Shown piece after piece: positions 10,201-20,147 of a DNA stretch of 64,000 nucleotides. This stretch comes from Rhodoferax sp. (GTDB lineage: Bacteria; Pseudomonadota; Gammaproteobacteria; Burkholderiales; Burkholderiaceae_C), in assembly GCA_024235935.1 (NCBI GenBank), contig JACKLL010000001.1, forward strand, positions 496,001 to 560,000, written 5' to 3'. How positions within the stretch are numbered: the stretch's first letter is position 1; each line of letters opens with the position of its first letter. The position numbers were made by a program, and so were the translations under genes. The notes beneath the pieces were generated by a model. That model was not told the origin of the DNA and searched no databases. It saw only the letters and a list, made by a program, of their open reading frames with translations.

Positions 10201-11657
10201 ACCAGCACCACGCCGACCACGGCGCCCTCGGCATCCCGGATCGGCGCAGCGCTGTCGGAAATCTGCAGCCGACGGCCGTCACGCGACTGCAGTTCGGTGT
10301 CATTGGCCAGGCCAACCACCTCCCCGGTCTGCAGAACAGTCTGGACCGGATTGATCGCATCGCCGCCGCCGGCACGTCGAATCCGGAATACCTCGGTCAG
10401 CGGCAGCGTCAAGGCCTCACCCAGCGGCCAGCCGGTCAGGCGCTCCGCCGCCGGGTTCATGCGGGTGATGCGCCCCTCAGGGTCGGTCGCAATCACGGCA
10501 TCGCCGATCGATTGCAGCGTCAACGAGAGGCTGCTCTCGTTTTCCCGCAGCGCCAGCTCCACCAGGTTGCGAGCCTGCACCATGCGCTTGAAAGCCCGCT
10601 CCAGCGCCACGATTTCAGGCACGCCATCGTAGGCGGGCATGCGCACATCCCGGTCGCCGGCGGCGATCCGCGACGTGGTGGCCGCCATGGTCTCGAGCGG
10701 ACGCACGATGCCGCGCGCCAGGCGCCACGCCAGCAAAAGCGCAATCCCCAGCAGGACGATGCTGATCAAGGCACTGCGCAGCAGCGTCTCGTCGGCCGCC
10801 GAGAACACCGCAGCCTGCGGCATGATGGACACCACCGTCCATCCGGACGCCGGCATTTGCCGGTACGCCACGAGCTGGGGCACGCCGGCGGCATCGACCA
10901 GCGACGCCACCGCGGAGGGCTGCCTGGCCATTTGGGCTGCCAGGCCCGGCAGCACGCTGGAAGACGGCCTGGCCACCCACTGCGCTGCGTCAGACGAGCG
11001 CAGCATGATGCGTTGCTGGCGGTCCAGCACCAGCGTCGTCGACCCCTTGGGCACATCCTGCATCGTCAGCTGGTTGAGCAGCTGGAGGTCCAGCGGCAGA
11101 ATGACCAGGCCACGCTGCTCCTGCGCTGCATCCCGGATCGGTGCGCTCAATACCGTCACCCAGCGCCCGGCCAACGGCGCCAGAAAGGCGTCGGAGACAT
11201 GAAACTGCCCGGCCGCCACCGCAGCTGCAAACCAGGGAAAGCCGCGCATTTGCGCAGCCCCCGGGGGATTCTTCAGGTAGGTGCAGATCGCATTGCCCTG
11301 GAGATCGCGCGTACCGATGGTGACGAATTCCGGGTGCAGGCGCACGAACCCGTCGATCAGCGGATCGCAACCGCCAGCGTCCACTGCCTTGACCCTCGGC
11401 TGGCTGGCGATCAGCGACAGGGTCACTGCGTAGTCGTCCAGGCTGGCCTGCAACCGGTTGACCGTTCCGTCCACCAGCAGTCGCACGTGTTCGCGGGCCA
11501 CCGCCCGATCACGGTCCCGCTGCTGCAGCAGTTGCCAGATCGACAGCAGGAATACCGGCAATGCGGCGACCAGGACCAGGACCGCGAGTTGGACCCGGAT
11601 GGATTGCCGGCCCAAGCCCGGAAGCGCAGGTCTGGGCGTCGATGGATTTCCGCCCAT
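7290..11657 (-). CDS. Multi-PAS membrane sensor with GGDEF and EAL domains
   Basis: A 1455-residue inner-membrane signalling protein for cyclic di-GMP. Order: transmembrane segment about 22-43, periplasmic Cache-like sensor about 45-285, second transmembrane segment about 293-314, HAMP about 315-366, five PAS/PAC modules about 368-1015, GGDEF about 1030-1185, and EAL about 1195-1445. The cyclase site GGDEF is at 1099-1103, preceded by an inhibitory RxxD site in READSVARL; the phosphodiesterase motif EALVRW starts at 1231 and DDFGTGYSSL is intact, so both activities are possible. PAS modules 1 and 3 are close copies of each other and share TAERLTGW-like and SDSAAPIRDAE-like segments, which points to an internal duplication. 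It is a single gene, convergent with the lipoprotein gene. The signal sensed is unknown. Confidence 0.93.
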   Translation of the reverse strand: MGGNPSTPRPALPGLGRQSIRVQLAVLVLVAALPVFLLSIWQLLQQRDRDRAVAREHVRLLVDGTVNRLQASLDDYAVTLSLIASQPRVKAVDAGGCDPLIDGFVRLHPEFVTIGTRDLQGNAICTYLKNPPGAAQMRGFPWFAAAVAAGQFHVSDAFLAPLAGRWVTVLSAPIRDAAQEQRGLVILPLDLQLLNQLTMQDVPKGSTTLVLDRQQRIMLRSSDAAQWVARPSSSVLPGLAAQMARQPSAVASLVDAAGVPQLVAYRQMPASGWTVVSIMPQAAVFSAADETLLRSALISIVLLGIALLLAWRLARGIVRPLETMAATTSRIAAGDRDVRMPAYDGVPEIVALERAFKRMVQARNLVELALRENESSLSLTLQSIGDAVIATDPEGRITRMNPAAERLTGWPLGEALTLPLTEVFRIRRAGGGDAINPVQTVLQTGEVVGLANDTELQSRDGRRLQISDSAAPIRDAEGAVVGVVLVFSDVTAQYVAQRELRETFNFVRQIIDNLPLGLYVLDLQQRFVEWNPAMAQLRGQTREEMLGRTLEEAITPHSPERYSEVKDAVARTLRGEQVERAERPVVGSHPPRWTTIRHSPVRNAQGIVTGTLSIMQDVTDRMLVEKALRESEENLSITLRSIGDAVIATDITGAITRMNPTAERLTGWTLSQALGRPLVEVFRIVNAVTRETPVDPVARVLETGQVVGLANHTALIARDGSECQIYDSAAPIRDAEDRMVGVVLVFSDVTEQYRLQQVLVESEERYRALVQLSPVGVVVHVDEKLVFANPAALHMMGADNAQQVLGRNIREFVHSRLHELIDARVEAAKADKSVFPTQEWRYLRVDGTTLDVQAQACVIRLGGQSAVQVSFMDITERKRAQEQLRENEARFRALTSLSSDWYWEQDEELRFVRVKGTDGDWTEAAGDFYPNMDYIGKKRWELGPTQLTKAQWEQHRSVLESHQEFRDLELRFELDGGGYRWASVSGMPIYDDEGRFRGYRGIGRDITQHKMAQEQINALAFYDALTELPNRRMLIEQLKRALLTHARNQRHAALLFIDLDNFKTLNDTLGHETGDLLLQQVARRLLGCVREADSVARLGGDEFVVMLQGLSSDALEAATDAEQVGHKILDAFAPLFVLAGREYRSTPSIGITLFGNGSQGVEDLLKQADLAMYQAKAAGRNTMRMFDQGMQAAVDARAAMESDIRAALVQSQFALHYQPVVDRSGMVTGAEALVRWRHPTRGPISPGQFIPLAESTGLIVPLGQWVLDTACRQIASWSQTATTRHLTLAVNVSAHQFKAPDFVAQVLAALERQNADPARLKLELTESLLADNVEDVVEKMTALRARGVDFSLDDFGTGYSSLSYLKRLPLAHLKIDQSFVRDLLVDANDAAIARTIVALGESLGLAVIAEGVETKGQLALLQSMGCETFQGYLFARPVAIAEFDMLLPGPLPAAR

Positions 11658-12000
11658 GCCTCAGGTCAGCGCCAGCTCAGCCACGGGCCTGGATCGACCA
11701 CGCGAACTTGCAACATCATCAATGACAGCTGAATCACCCGCACACTCCCGGTTCATCGGCCACTTCCAATCCGGACCACGATCCGAACCGGATCGGACCA
11801 CCAGATCAGAAAGACTGAGCGCGCCCCCATGGGCCGCTTGTCCGCTTGGTTTCGCACGGCCGTACAGGGCCAAATACTATCATTGGCCGGTCAGGGCCAA
11901 ACGCCGCAATACCGGGCACCTGCCTGCCTGTCGCCCGCAAACAACGTTGGCCCTGCGCTCCCGATGAAGGCCGCGCCGGCCAGCGCCGACGCAGAACTAT
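11658..12000. other. Non-coding gap between the PAS/GGDEF/EAL gene and hutH
   Basis: This stretch holds no convincing gene. It must contain the promoter of the minus-strand sensor gene. A short inverted repeat GATCCG-AAC-CGGATC lies at 11780-11794, and the word AGGGCCAAA occurs twice near 11867 and 11894; their meaning is unclear. No T-run terminator for hutH was seen. A 70-codon open frame at 11661-11873 on the minus strand has no family features and was not accepted. Confidence 0.5.
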
Positions 12001-13539
12001 TCAGACTGCGACCCACAACTCCGGCAGGGCTGGCAAGGAACGCAGAATCGGCGACAGCGAACCGTCGCGCACGCGCGCGCAGGCATGGGCAATATCCGGT
12101 GCCAGGTAGCGGTCCTGCCCCAGGGCCGGAACCTGCTCGCGCAGCAGTGCGTGGGCCTGCTCCAGCGCCGGCGAACTGCGCAGCGGGCGCAGAAACTCGA
12201 TGCCCTGGGCCGCAGCCAGCCACTCGATGCCCAGGATGTGCGCCGTATTGGCAATCATGTCCTGCAAACGACGCGCAGCAAAGGTCGCCATGGACACATG
12301 GTCTTCCTGGTTGGCGCTGGTCGGCAGGCTGTCGACGCTGGCCGGGTGTGCCAGCGACTTGTTCTCGGACGCCAGTGCCGCGGCCGTCACGTGGGCGATC
12401 ATGAAGCCGCTGTTGAGTCCGGCGTCGGCCGTCAGGAACGGCGGCAGGCGGGACACGCTGGCGTCGATCAGCATCGCGATGCGCCGCTCGGCGATGGCAC
12501 CTACTTCGGCGATCGCCAGGGCCATGGCGTCGGCCGCCAGTGCCACCGGTTCGGCATGGAAGTTGCCGCCGGAGACCATTGCACCATCCTGCGCGAACAC
12601 CAGCGGGTTGTCGGTGACGGCGTTGGCCTCGCGCACCAGCACCAGGGCGGCATGGCGCAGGCTGTCGAGGCAGGCCCCCACGACCTGCGGCTGGCAGCGC
12701 AGGCTGTACGGATCCTGTACCCGGTCGTCGCCGTCCAGATGCGAGTGGCGGATCTCGCTGCCGGCCAGAAGGCTGCGGTAGTACTGCGCCACGTCGATCT
12801 GCCCCGGCTGGCCGCGCAAGGCATGGATGCGCGGATCGAACGGCCCGTCGCTGCCGCGCGCCGCGTCGACGGTCAACGCACCGATCACCAGCGCAGCTTC
12901 CAGCACCGGCTCGAACGCGAGCAGGCCGTGCAAGGCCAGCGCCGTCGAGGTCTGCGTACCGTTGATCAGCGCCAGGCCCTCCTTGGGGCCCAGTGTCAAC
13001 GGCGCGATGCCGGCTTGCGTCAGGGCCGGCAGCGACGGCACCTGCCTGCCGTCCTGCAGCATGGAGCCCTCGCCCATCAAAGCCAGCGTCATGTGGGCCA
13101 GCGGCGCCAGGTCGCCGGAGGCGCCCACCGAGCCGCGCGCCGGCACCCAGGGCACCAGGCCGGCATTGAGCACGGCCAGGATGGTGTCCACCACCACTTC
13201 GCGCACGCCCGAAAAGCCACGCGCCAGGCTGGCCGCCTTGAGCGCCAGCATCAGGCGCACGACTGGTGCCGACAGGGGTTCGCCCACGCCGACGCTGTGC
13301 GAGCGAATCAGATTGAGCTGCAGGATGGCCAGATCCGACTTGCTGATGCGCTGGTTGGCCAGCTTGCCGAACCCCGTGTTGACGCCGTACACCGGCGCGT
13401 CGCCGTCTGCTGCGGCGCGAACCACCGCGGCGCTGGCGCGGATGCCGGAACGGCAGGCTTCAGACAGCGTCAGAGGATCGGCTCCCTGGTGAATGCGCTG
13501 CAACTGTTCCAGGGTGAGGGCTCCAGGTTCGATCACCAT
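12001..13539 (-). CDS. hutH: Histidine ammonia-lyase
   Basis: First enzyme of histidine degradation: L-histidine to urocanate and ammonia. It has 512 residues, the family length. The Ala-Ser-Gly triad that cyclises to the MIO cofactor is at residues 140-142 in GSVGASGDLAPL. Tyr51 in the YGVNTGFGKL segment is the conserved catalytic tyrosine region, and the later segment around QEDHVSM is also typical. It follows hutU with one base between the hutU stop and this ATG, so hutU-hutH is one operon with coupled translation. Expression should be driven by the HutC-controlled promoter near 15.3 kb. Confidence 0.97.
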   Translation of the reverse strand: MVIEPGALTLEQLQRIHQGADPLTLSEACRSGIRASAAVVRAAADGDAPVYGVNTGFGKLANQRISKSDLAILQLNLIRSHSVGVGEPLSAPVVRLMLALKAASLARGFSGVREVVVDTILAVLNAGLVPWVPARGSVGASGDLAPLAHMTLALMGEGSMLQDGRQVPSLPALTQAGIAPLTLGPKEGLALINGTQTSTALALHGLLAFEPVLEAALVIGALTVDAARGSDGPFDPRIHALRGQPGQIDVAQYYRSLLAGSEIRHSHLDGDDRVQDPYSLRCQPQVVGACLDSLRHAALVLVREANAVTDNPLVFAQDGAMVSGGNFHAEPVALAADAMALAIAEVGAIAERRIAMLIDASVSRLPPFLTADAGLNSGFMIAHVTAAALASENKSLAHPASVDSLPTSANQEDHVSMATFAARRLQDMIANTAHILGIEWLAAAQGIEFLRPLRSSPALEQAHALLREQVPALGQDRYLAPDIAHACARVRDGSLSPILRSLPALPELWVAV

Positions 13540-13540
13540 G

Positions 13541-15244
<1,704 letters not shown>

Positions 15245-15289
15245 GGAAATCTCCTTGGACGGGTGTGACTGCGATGATGTACGGAGCGC

Positions 15290-15318
15290 AGTTTACTTGA
15301 CTAGACAAGTATATGCAA
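15290..15318 (-). promoter_or_regulatory. Predicted hutU-hutH promoter
   Basis: On the minus strand TTGCAT (15313-15318) and TAAACT (15290-15295) are spaced by exactly 17 bases, a sigma-70 type arrangement of moderate match. The HutC-like operator fills the spacer, so bound repressor would block polymerase. Predicted transcription start is near 15283, giving a leader of about 40 bases with the AAGGAG ribosome site. Confidence 0.6.
15295..15310. promoter_or_regulatory. Predicted HutC operator
   Basis: The sequence ACTTGACTAGACAAGT is an inverted repeat (arms ACTTG and CAAGT, inner CTAG). It has the CTTG-N6-CAAG layout of HutC operators described in Pseudomonas and Klebsiella. It lies between the divergent hutU and hutC genes, inside the hutU promoter spacer and on the -35 element of the hutC promoter, so one site could repress both directions, with urocanate as the expected inducer. 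Binding itself is inferred. Confidence 0.75.
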
Positions 15319-15325
15319 CTATGAT
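15297..15325 (+). promoter_or_regulatory. Predicted hutC-D-I-G-F promoter
   Basis: TTGACT (15297-15302) and TATGAT (15320-15325) are spaced by 17 bases, a close match to the sigma-70 consensus. The -35 hexamer is part of the HutC-like operator, which implies autorepression. The predicted start is near 15332, which favours the downstream ATG of hutC at 15365 because the ATG at 15344 would leave almost no leader. Confidence 0.7.
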
Positions 15326-15364
15326 CCGTCCACGACCGTTTTCATGGGACCAGGACCACCCGCC

Positions 15365-16105
15365 ATGCCACCTTCCGCTGCGGCATCCGATGCCGAAAGC
15401 CGCGCCACCCGGGCGCCGTATGCCCGGGTCAAGGCCTTTCTCAAGCAGGGACTCTCCAGCGGTCGCTGGCCACCGGACGCGCTGATGCCGTCCGAATCCG
15501 AACTGGTGTCACAGTTCGGCGTCAGCCGCATGACGGTGACGCGCGCCTTGCGCGAGCTGCAATCCGAGGGTCTGGTGACGCGGGTCCAGGGCCTGGGCAC
15601 CTATGCCGCCCATCTGGCGCCCGTCTCATCCACGCTGACCATCCGCGACCTGCACGACGAAATCGCGGCGCGCGGTCACCGCCACCACGCGGTGGTGCAC
15701 TTCGCGCGCGAAGAGCCCTGCACGGCCATGCTGGCGCCCAGGCTCGGCCTGACAACGGGCGATCCGGTGTTCCACTCGCTGATCGTCCATTACGAAAACG
15801 ACATCGCGCTTCAGTGCGAAGACCGCTACGTCAATCCGGCGTGCGCGCCGGACTACCTGACGGTCGACTTCACACAGACCACGCCGACCCACTATCTGCT
15901 CGAGGTCGCGCCGCTGTGGGAAGCCCAATATGCCATCGAGTCCGGCAATGCCACCGCGCAGGAAGCGCGGCTGCTGGGCATCGGCGCGCGCGACCCCTGC
16001 CTGATCATCGTGCGCCGCACCGTCAACCACAATGTGCCCATCACGCTGGCACGCCTGGTCCATCCAGGCGCCCGCTACCGGCTCGAAGGCCAGTTCTCTC
16101 CATGA
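15365..16105 (+). CDS. hutC: GntR-family histidine utilization repressor
   Basis: A 246-residue regulator with an N-terminal GntR winged helix-turn-helix (about residues 15-80, including LMPSESELVSQFGVSRMTV) and a C-terminal UTRA ligand domain (about 95-235, including HSLIVHYENDIALQCEDRYVN), which in HutC proteins senses urocanate. The start at 15365 has AGGA nine bases upstream; an in-frame ATG at 15344 has no ribosome site and lies about 12 bases from the predicted transcript start. It heads the plus-strand hut operon and overlaps hutD (ATGA). It is expected to repress both hut operons and itself through the operator at 15295-15310. Confidence 0.94.
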   Translation: MPPSAAASDAESRATRAPYARVKAFLKQGLSSGRWPPDALMPSESELVSQFGVSRMTVTRALRELQSEGLVTRVQGLGTYAAHLAPVSSTLTIRDLHDEIAARGHRHHAVVHFAREEPCTAMLAPRLGLTTGDPVFHSLIVHYENDIALQCEDRYVNPACAPDYLTVDFTQTTPTHYLLEVAPLWEAQYAIESGNATAQEARLLGIGARDPCLIIVRRTVNHNVPITLARLVHPGARYRLEGQFSP

Positions 16106-16665
16106 CCCTGCACCAGATCGATGTGAATGCCGTCCAGCCCCAGGCCTGGCGCAATGGCGGCGGCCAGACCCGCGAACTGTGGACTTGGCCATCCACCGGA
16201 CCCTGGCAGCTGCGCATCAGCCGCGCCGACATCGACCGCGATGGCCCGTTCTCGGCGTTCCCGGGCGTGCGGCGCTGGTTTGCGGTGCTTCAAGGCACTG
16301 GCGTCGAGCTGCAGTTCGGTGACGCACGGCACATCCTGCATGCGGGCGACCCGGCCTTGTGCTTCGACGGCGCCCAGGCCCCCGGATGCCGGCTGCTGGA
16401 CGGTGCCACGCAAGACCTCAACCTGATGACCCATGGTGGTGATGCCCTGATGGAGAGGGTCCGCGCGCAGCTGCCATGGACCACGCCGTATCGGATGCGC
16501 GGCCTGTACACCACAGCTGCGGGCGTCTGGCGCGATGGTGCGCAGCAGCGCGTACTGCCGGCCCACACCCTGCTGTGGGATGACGCGCCGGCGACCAGGC
16601 CCTGGCAATTCGAGGCCGAAGCAGAAACACTGGCATGGTGGCTGGGCTTCTCGCCGGCAAAATAG
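16102..16665 (+). CDS. hutD: HutD family protein
   Basis: A 187-residue cupin-like protein of the HutD/Ves family, found in many hut operons. It has no established enzyme activity and has been proposed to act as a governor of histidine catabolism in Pseudomonas. Family features are the start with QAWRNGGGQTRELW, then WQLRISRADIDRDGPFSAFPG and the later NLMTHGG segment. It overlaps hutC by four bases and is followed by hutI after four bases, so it is firmly embedded in the operon. No signal peptide, so it is predicted to be cytoplasmic. Confidence 0.92.
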   Translation: MTLHQIDVNAVQPQAWRNGGGQTRELWTWPSTGPWQLRISRADIDRDGPFSAFPGVRRWFAVLQGTGVELQFGDARHILHAGDPALCFDGAQAPGCRLLDGATQDLNLMTHGGDALMERVRAQLPWTTPYRMRGLYTTAAGVWRDGAQQRVLPAHTLLWDDAPATRPWQFEAEAETLAWWLGFSPAK

Positions 16666-16669
16666 ACCC

Positions 16670-17887
16670 ATGGCAGAACCCACGCTCTGGCGCAATACCC
16701 GTTTGGCGACCCTGACCGACGACACCGACTGGGGTTTGATCGACGACGGCGCCTTGCTGGTCGATTCCGGCAAGCTGGCCTGGGTCGGTGCCCTGCGCGA
16801 CCTGCCGCCCGCCCTGCGCCACACAGTGGCGCGCGAGGTCGACCTGGGCGGCGCACTCGTGACTCCTGGCCTGGTGGATTGCCACACCCACCTCGTATAC
16901 GGCGGCCAGCGCGCACGTGAATTCGAAATGCGCCTGCAAGGCGCCAGCTACGAGGCGATCGCCCGGGCTGGCGGCGGCATCCGCGCAACGGTTGCGGCAA
17001 CCCGCGCCGCCAGCGACGGGCAGTTGCTGCAGTCCGCCCGCAAGCGCGCCGCGGCACTGCTGGCAGAAGGCGTGACCACCCTCGAGATCAAGTCCGGCTA
17101 CGGGCTGTCCCTGCAGGACGAGCGGCGCTGCCTGTCGGTGGCGCGCGCACTTGGCAATGACATGCCGCTGACGGTGTGCACCAGCTTTCTGGCCGCACAT
17201 GCGCTGCCGCCCGAATTCGACGGCCGCGCCGACGCCTACATCGACGCCGTCTGCGCCTGGATGCCGGTGCTGCAGGGTGAAGGCCTGATCGATGCGGTCG
17301 ACGCGTTCTGCGAGAACATCGGCTTCACGCCCGCGCAGACGCGCCGGGTGTTCGAGACTGCGCGCAGCCTCGGTCTGCCGGTGAAGCTGCATGCCGAACA
17401 ACTCAGCGACCAGGGCGGCGCCACGCTGGCCGCCAGCTTCGGCGCCTTGTCGTGCGACCACCTCGAATGGCTCAGCGAGGCCGGCGTCCAGTCCATGCGC
17501 GCCAGCGGTACGGTCGCCGTGCTGCTGCCCGGTGCCTACTATTACCTGCGCGAGACACGGCTGCCGCCGATTGCCAGCCTGCGCCTTGCCGGCGTGCCGA
17601 TCGCGCTGGCGAGCGACCACAACCCCGGCTCCAGCCCCGGCCTGTCATTGCTGCTGATGGTCAACATGGCCTGTACCCTGTTCCGCCTGACCCCGCTCGA
17701 AGCCGTGCTGGGCGTCACCGCGCACGGCGCACGCGCACTCGGGCTGGGCGACCGCGGCCGACTGCGGACCGGCCTGCGGGCCGACTTCGCCGTCTGGGAC
17801 CTGGAGCATCCGAATGAACTGGCCTACGGGTTCGGCTACAACCCCTGCCGGCGCGTCGTCGCCGGCGGCATCGACCTCTCTTCATGA
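16670..17887 (+). CDS. hutI: Imidazolonepropionase
   Basis: Third step of histidine degradation: hydrolyses 4-imidazolone-5-propionate to N-formimino-L-glutamate. It is an amidohydrolase-fold metalloenzyme of 405 residues. Metal ligands are seen in DCHTHLVYGG (His72, His74), in the later KLHAEQLSDQGG, and in ASDHNPGSSPG, which carries the conserved aspartate. The ATG at 16670 lies four bases after the hutD stop; the open frame extends further upstream but overlaps hutD without family similarity. The 3' end overlaps hutG by four bases. Confidence 0.96.
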   Translation: MAEPTLWRNTRLATLTDDTDWGLIDDGALLVDSGKLAWVGALRDLPPALRHTVAREVDLGGALVTPGLVDCHTHLVYGGQRAREFEMRLQGASYEAIARAGGGIRATVAATRAASDGQLLQSARKRAAALLAEGVTTLEIKSGYGLSLQDERRCLSVARALGNDMPLTVCTSFLAAHALPPEFDGRADAYIDAVCAWMPVLQGEGLIDAVDAFCENIGFTPAQTRRVFETARSLGLPVKLHAEQLSDQGGATLAASFGALSCDHLEWLSEAGVQSMRASGTVAVLLPGAYYYLRETRLPPIASLRLAGVPIALASDHNPGSSPGLSLLLMVNMACTLFRLTPLEAVLGVTAHGARALGLGDRGRLRTGLRADFAVWDLEHPNELAYGFGYNPCRRVVAGGIDLSS

Positions 17888-18684
17888 CAGAAACCATCCA
17901 TACCCTGCACCGCGGCACCCGCCCGCTGCTGATCAGCGTGCCCCACGTGGGCACCCGCATCCCGGTCGACCAGAAGCAGCGCTACCTGCCACGCGCCCTC
18001 GACGTGGAGGACACCGACTGGCATCTCGAACGCGTCTACGCCTTTGCCAAGGCCATGGGTGCGAGCCTGATCGTGCCGCGTTATTCCCGCTTCCTGATCG
18101 ACCTCAACCGTTCGCCGGACAACACGCCCATGTATGCGGGGGCCAACAACACCGAGCTGTGCCCCACCCGCTTCTTCACCGGCGAGCCGATCTACCACGA
18201 AGGGCAGGCCCCCGATGCCGACGAGGTCCAGCGGCGCCGCCAGATCTACTGGCAGCCGTACCACGATGCGCTGGCGCATGAGCTGGCGCGGCTCAAGGCC
18301 GAACACGGCCATGCGGTGCTGTTCGACGGGCACAGCATCAAGTCCACGCTGCCCTGGCTGTTCGAAGGCAAGTTGCCAGACCTCAACCTGGGCACCGCAA
18401 ACGGGGCCAGCTGCGCACCGGATCTGCGCGCCGCCCTGATGAAGGTGCTGGAAGATCAGGATCGCTTCACGCAGGTCACCGATGGCCGCTTCAAGGGCGG
18501 CCACATCACGCGCCATTACGGGCAGCCGCAAGACGGTATCCATGCCGTCCAGCTCGAAATGTGCTGGAGCACCTACATGCAGGAAACGCCACCCTACGCG
18601 CTCGATGCGACGCGCGCAGCAGCGCTGGAGCCGACCCTGAAGGCACTGGTGCAGACCATGCTGGACTGGAGCCCCGATGCCTGA
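17884..18684 (+). CDS. hutG: N-formylglutamate deformylase
   Basis: Hydrolyses N-formyl-L-glutamate to glutamate and formate, the last step of the five-step hut route. It is a 266-residue metal-dependent amidohydrolase of the FGase family. Recognisable are the N-terminal LLISVPHVGTRIP, the IDLNRSPDN segment, and FDGHSIKS with its conserved Asp and His. The formylglutamate type (not the arginase-like formiminoglutamase also called HutG) is clear from these motifs and from hutF next to it. It starts in the ATGA overlap with hutI and ends inside the start of hutF. Confidence 0.94.
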   Translation: MTETIHTLHRGTRPLLISVPHVGTRIPVDQKQRYLPRALDVEDTDWHLERVYAFAKAMGASLIVPRYSRFLIDLNRSPDNTPMYAGANNTELCPTRFFTGEPIYHEGQAPDADEVQRRRQIYWQPYHDALAHELARLKAEHGHAVLFDGHSIKSTLPWLFEGKLPDLNLGTANGASCAPDLRAALMKVLEDQDRFTQVTDGRFKGGHITRHYGQPQDGIHAVQLEMCWSTYMQETPPYALDATRAAALEPTLKALVQTMLDWSPDA

Positions 18685-20059
18685 GCAAAGCCTGTGGGCC
18701 CCGCAGGCCTGGATCGACGGCCGCTGGCAGAGCGCGGTCCTGCTGGACATCGACGCCCAGGGCCGCTGGCATGCCATCACACCAGATGTGCCCCATCCGC
18801 CAGCACATGCACGCGTACTTCGCGGGCCTGTACTGCCGGGCCTGGTCGACGCGCACAGCCATGCGTTTCAGCGCGCGTTCGCCGGTCTGTCCGAGCGGCG
18901 TGAATCGGAGTCGGACGATTTCTGGTCCTGGCGCGAGCGCATGTACCGGGTGGCGCTGCGCATCACGCCCCAGCAGATGCGCGCGATCGCGGCCCAGCTG
19001 TATGTGGAGCTGCTGCGCGGCGGTTATACCCAGGTCTGCGAATTCCATTACCTGCACCATGACGTCTCCGGCAAACCCTATGCCGACCCTGCCACGATGG
19101 GATGGGCCGTGGCAGATGCGGCGCACGACGCCGGGATCGGGCTGACCCTGCTGCCGGTGCTGTACCAGCGCGCCGGGTTTGCACTACCCACGCTGCGCGA
19201 TGACCAGCGCCGTTTCGCCGGCTCGCCGGCGATGGTGCACGACCTGTGCCGGGCGGCACAGTCCAGCGGCCGCGCGAACATCAACGCTGGCGTGGCCGTG
19301 CATTCGCTGCGCGCCGCCGGACCGGATGCGATCCGGGAATTGATGGCGCTGGTCGGCGACACCGACATGCCCGTCCACATCCACGTCGCGGAGCAGACGG
19401 CGGAGGTCGATGACTGCCTCAAGGCCACCGGCAAGCGCCCGATCGGCTACCTGTGCGAAGACCTGGCGCCGGATGCCCGCTGGCAACTGGTGCACGCCAC
19501 CCACGCGACAGCGGCCGAGATCGAGGCAGTCGGTCGCAGCGGCGCGGGCATCGTCATCTGCCCTGCGACCGAAGGCAACCTGGGCGACGGACTGACCGAC
19601 CTGGCGGGCTGGCTGCACGCCGGTGTGCCCATGGCCATCGGCTCGGACAGCCATGTCGTGCGCAACTGGCCGGAGGAACTGCGCTGGCTCGAGTACGGTC
19701 AGCGCCTGGTGCACCGCAAGCGCAATGTCGCCGCCTGGCCCGGTCGGCAAAGTGCGACCGCAGCGCGTCTGTTCGATGCGGCGCTGGGTGCTGGCGGCAA
19801 AGCTGCTGGCCAGTCTGCCTGGGGCCTGGTCTGCGGCGCCAGGGCCGACGCACTGGTCCTGGACACCACGGCGCCCGCACTGCGGGGCATCCCGGCCAGC
19901 CACCAGCTCGATGCGCTGGTGTTCGCCTCGGGCGAGCCGGTGCTGTCGGAGGTCCTCGTCGCCGGCGCGGTGCGCCTGACGAACGGCCGCCACCCCGACG
20001 AGGCTGCGATCGCCGGGAATTTCGAATCGGCGATGCAGGCATTGTGGCGCAGCGACTGA
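18677..20059 (+). CDS. hutF: Formimidoylglutamate deiminase
   Basis: Deiminates N-formimino-L-glutamate to N-formyl-L-glutamate and ammonia, feeding HutG. It has 460 residues, amidohydrolase fold with a metal site. VDAHSHAFQRAFAGL carries His60 and His62; further ligands are likely in HIHVAEQTAEV, LVHATHAT and GSDSHVVRNW. The start overlaps hutG by eight bases. Presence of HutF with HutG shows the cell uses the route that releases two ammonia molecules plus formate rather than formamide. It is the last gene of the operon; no clear terminator follows. Confidence 0.95.
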   Translation: MPEQSLWAPQAWIDGRWQSAVLLDIDAQGRWHAITPDVPHPPAHARVLRGPVLPGLVDAHSHAFQRAFAGLSERRESESDDFWSWRERMYRVALRITPQQMRAIAAQLYVELLRGGYTQVCEFHYLHHDVSGKPYADPATMGWAVADAAHDAGIGLTLLPVLYQRAGFALPTLRDDQRRFAGSPAMVHDLCRAAQSSGRANINAGVAVHSLRAAGPDAIRELMALVGDTDMPVHIHVAEQTAEVDDCLKATGKRPIGYLCEDLAPDARWQLVHATHATAAEIEAVGRSGAGIVICPATEGNLGDGLTDLAGWLHAGVPMAIGSDSHVVRNWPEELRWLEYGQRLVHRKRNVAAWPGRQSATAARLFDAALGAGGKAAGQSAWGLVCGARADALVLDTTAPALRGIPASHQLDALVFASGEPVLSEVLVAGAVRLTNGRHPDEAAIAGNFESAMQALWRSD

Positions 20060-20147
20060 CCCGCGCCGCCGATTTGCGGGCTGTTGATGCCGCCACGCCG
20101 GCCACGCGCGGGCGCGACCGCCCGGTACAGCAAGGCTACGGCCGCCA

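Noticed and set aside
7392..11732. Two very long plus-strand open frames (823 and 622 codons) opposite the PAS/GGDEF/EAL gene
   Set aside because: They are antisense shadows in GC-rich DNA: composition is dominated by Arg, Gln, His and Gly, no domain is recognised, and the minus-strand frame has a full series of intact motifs.
11661..11873. A 70-codon minus-strand frame upstream of the sensor gene
   Set aside because: Atypical composition, no ribosome site, and the likely location of the sensor gene promoter.
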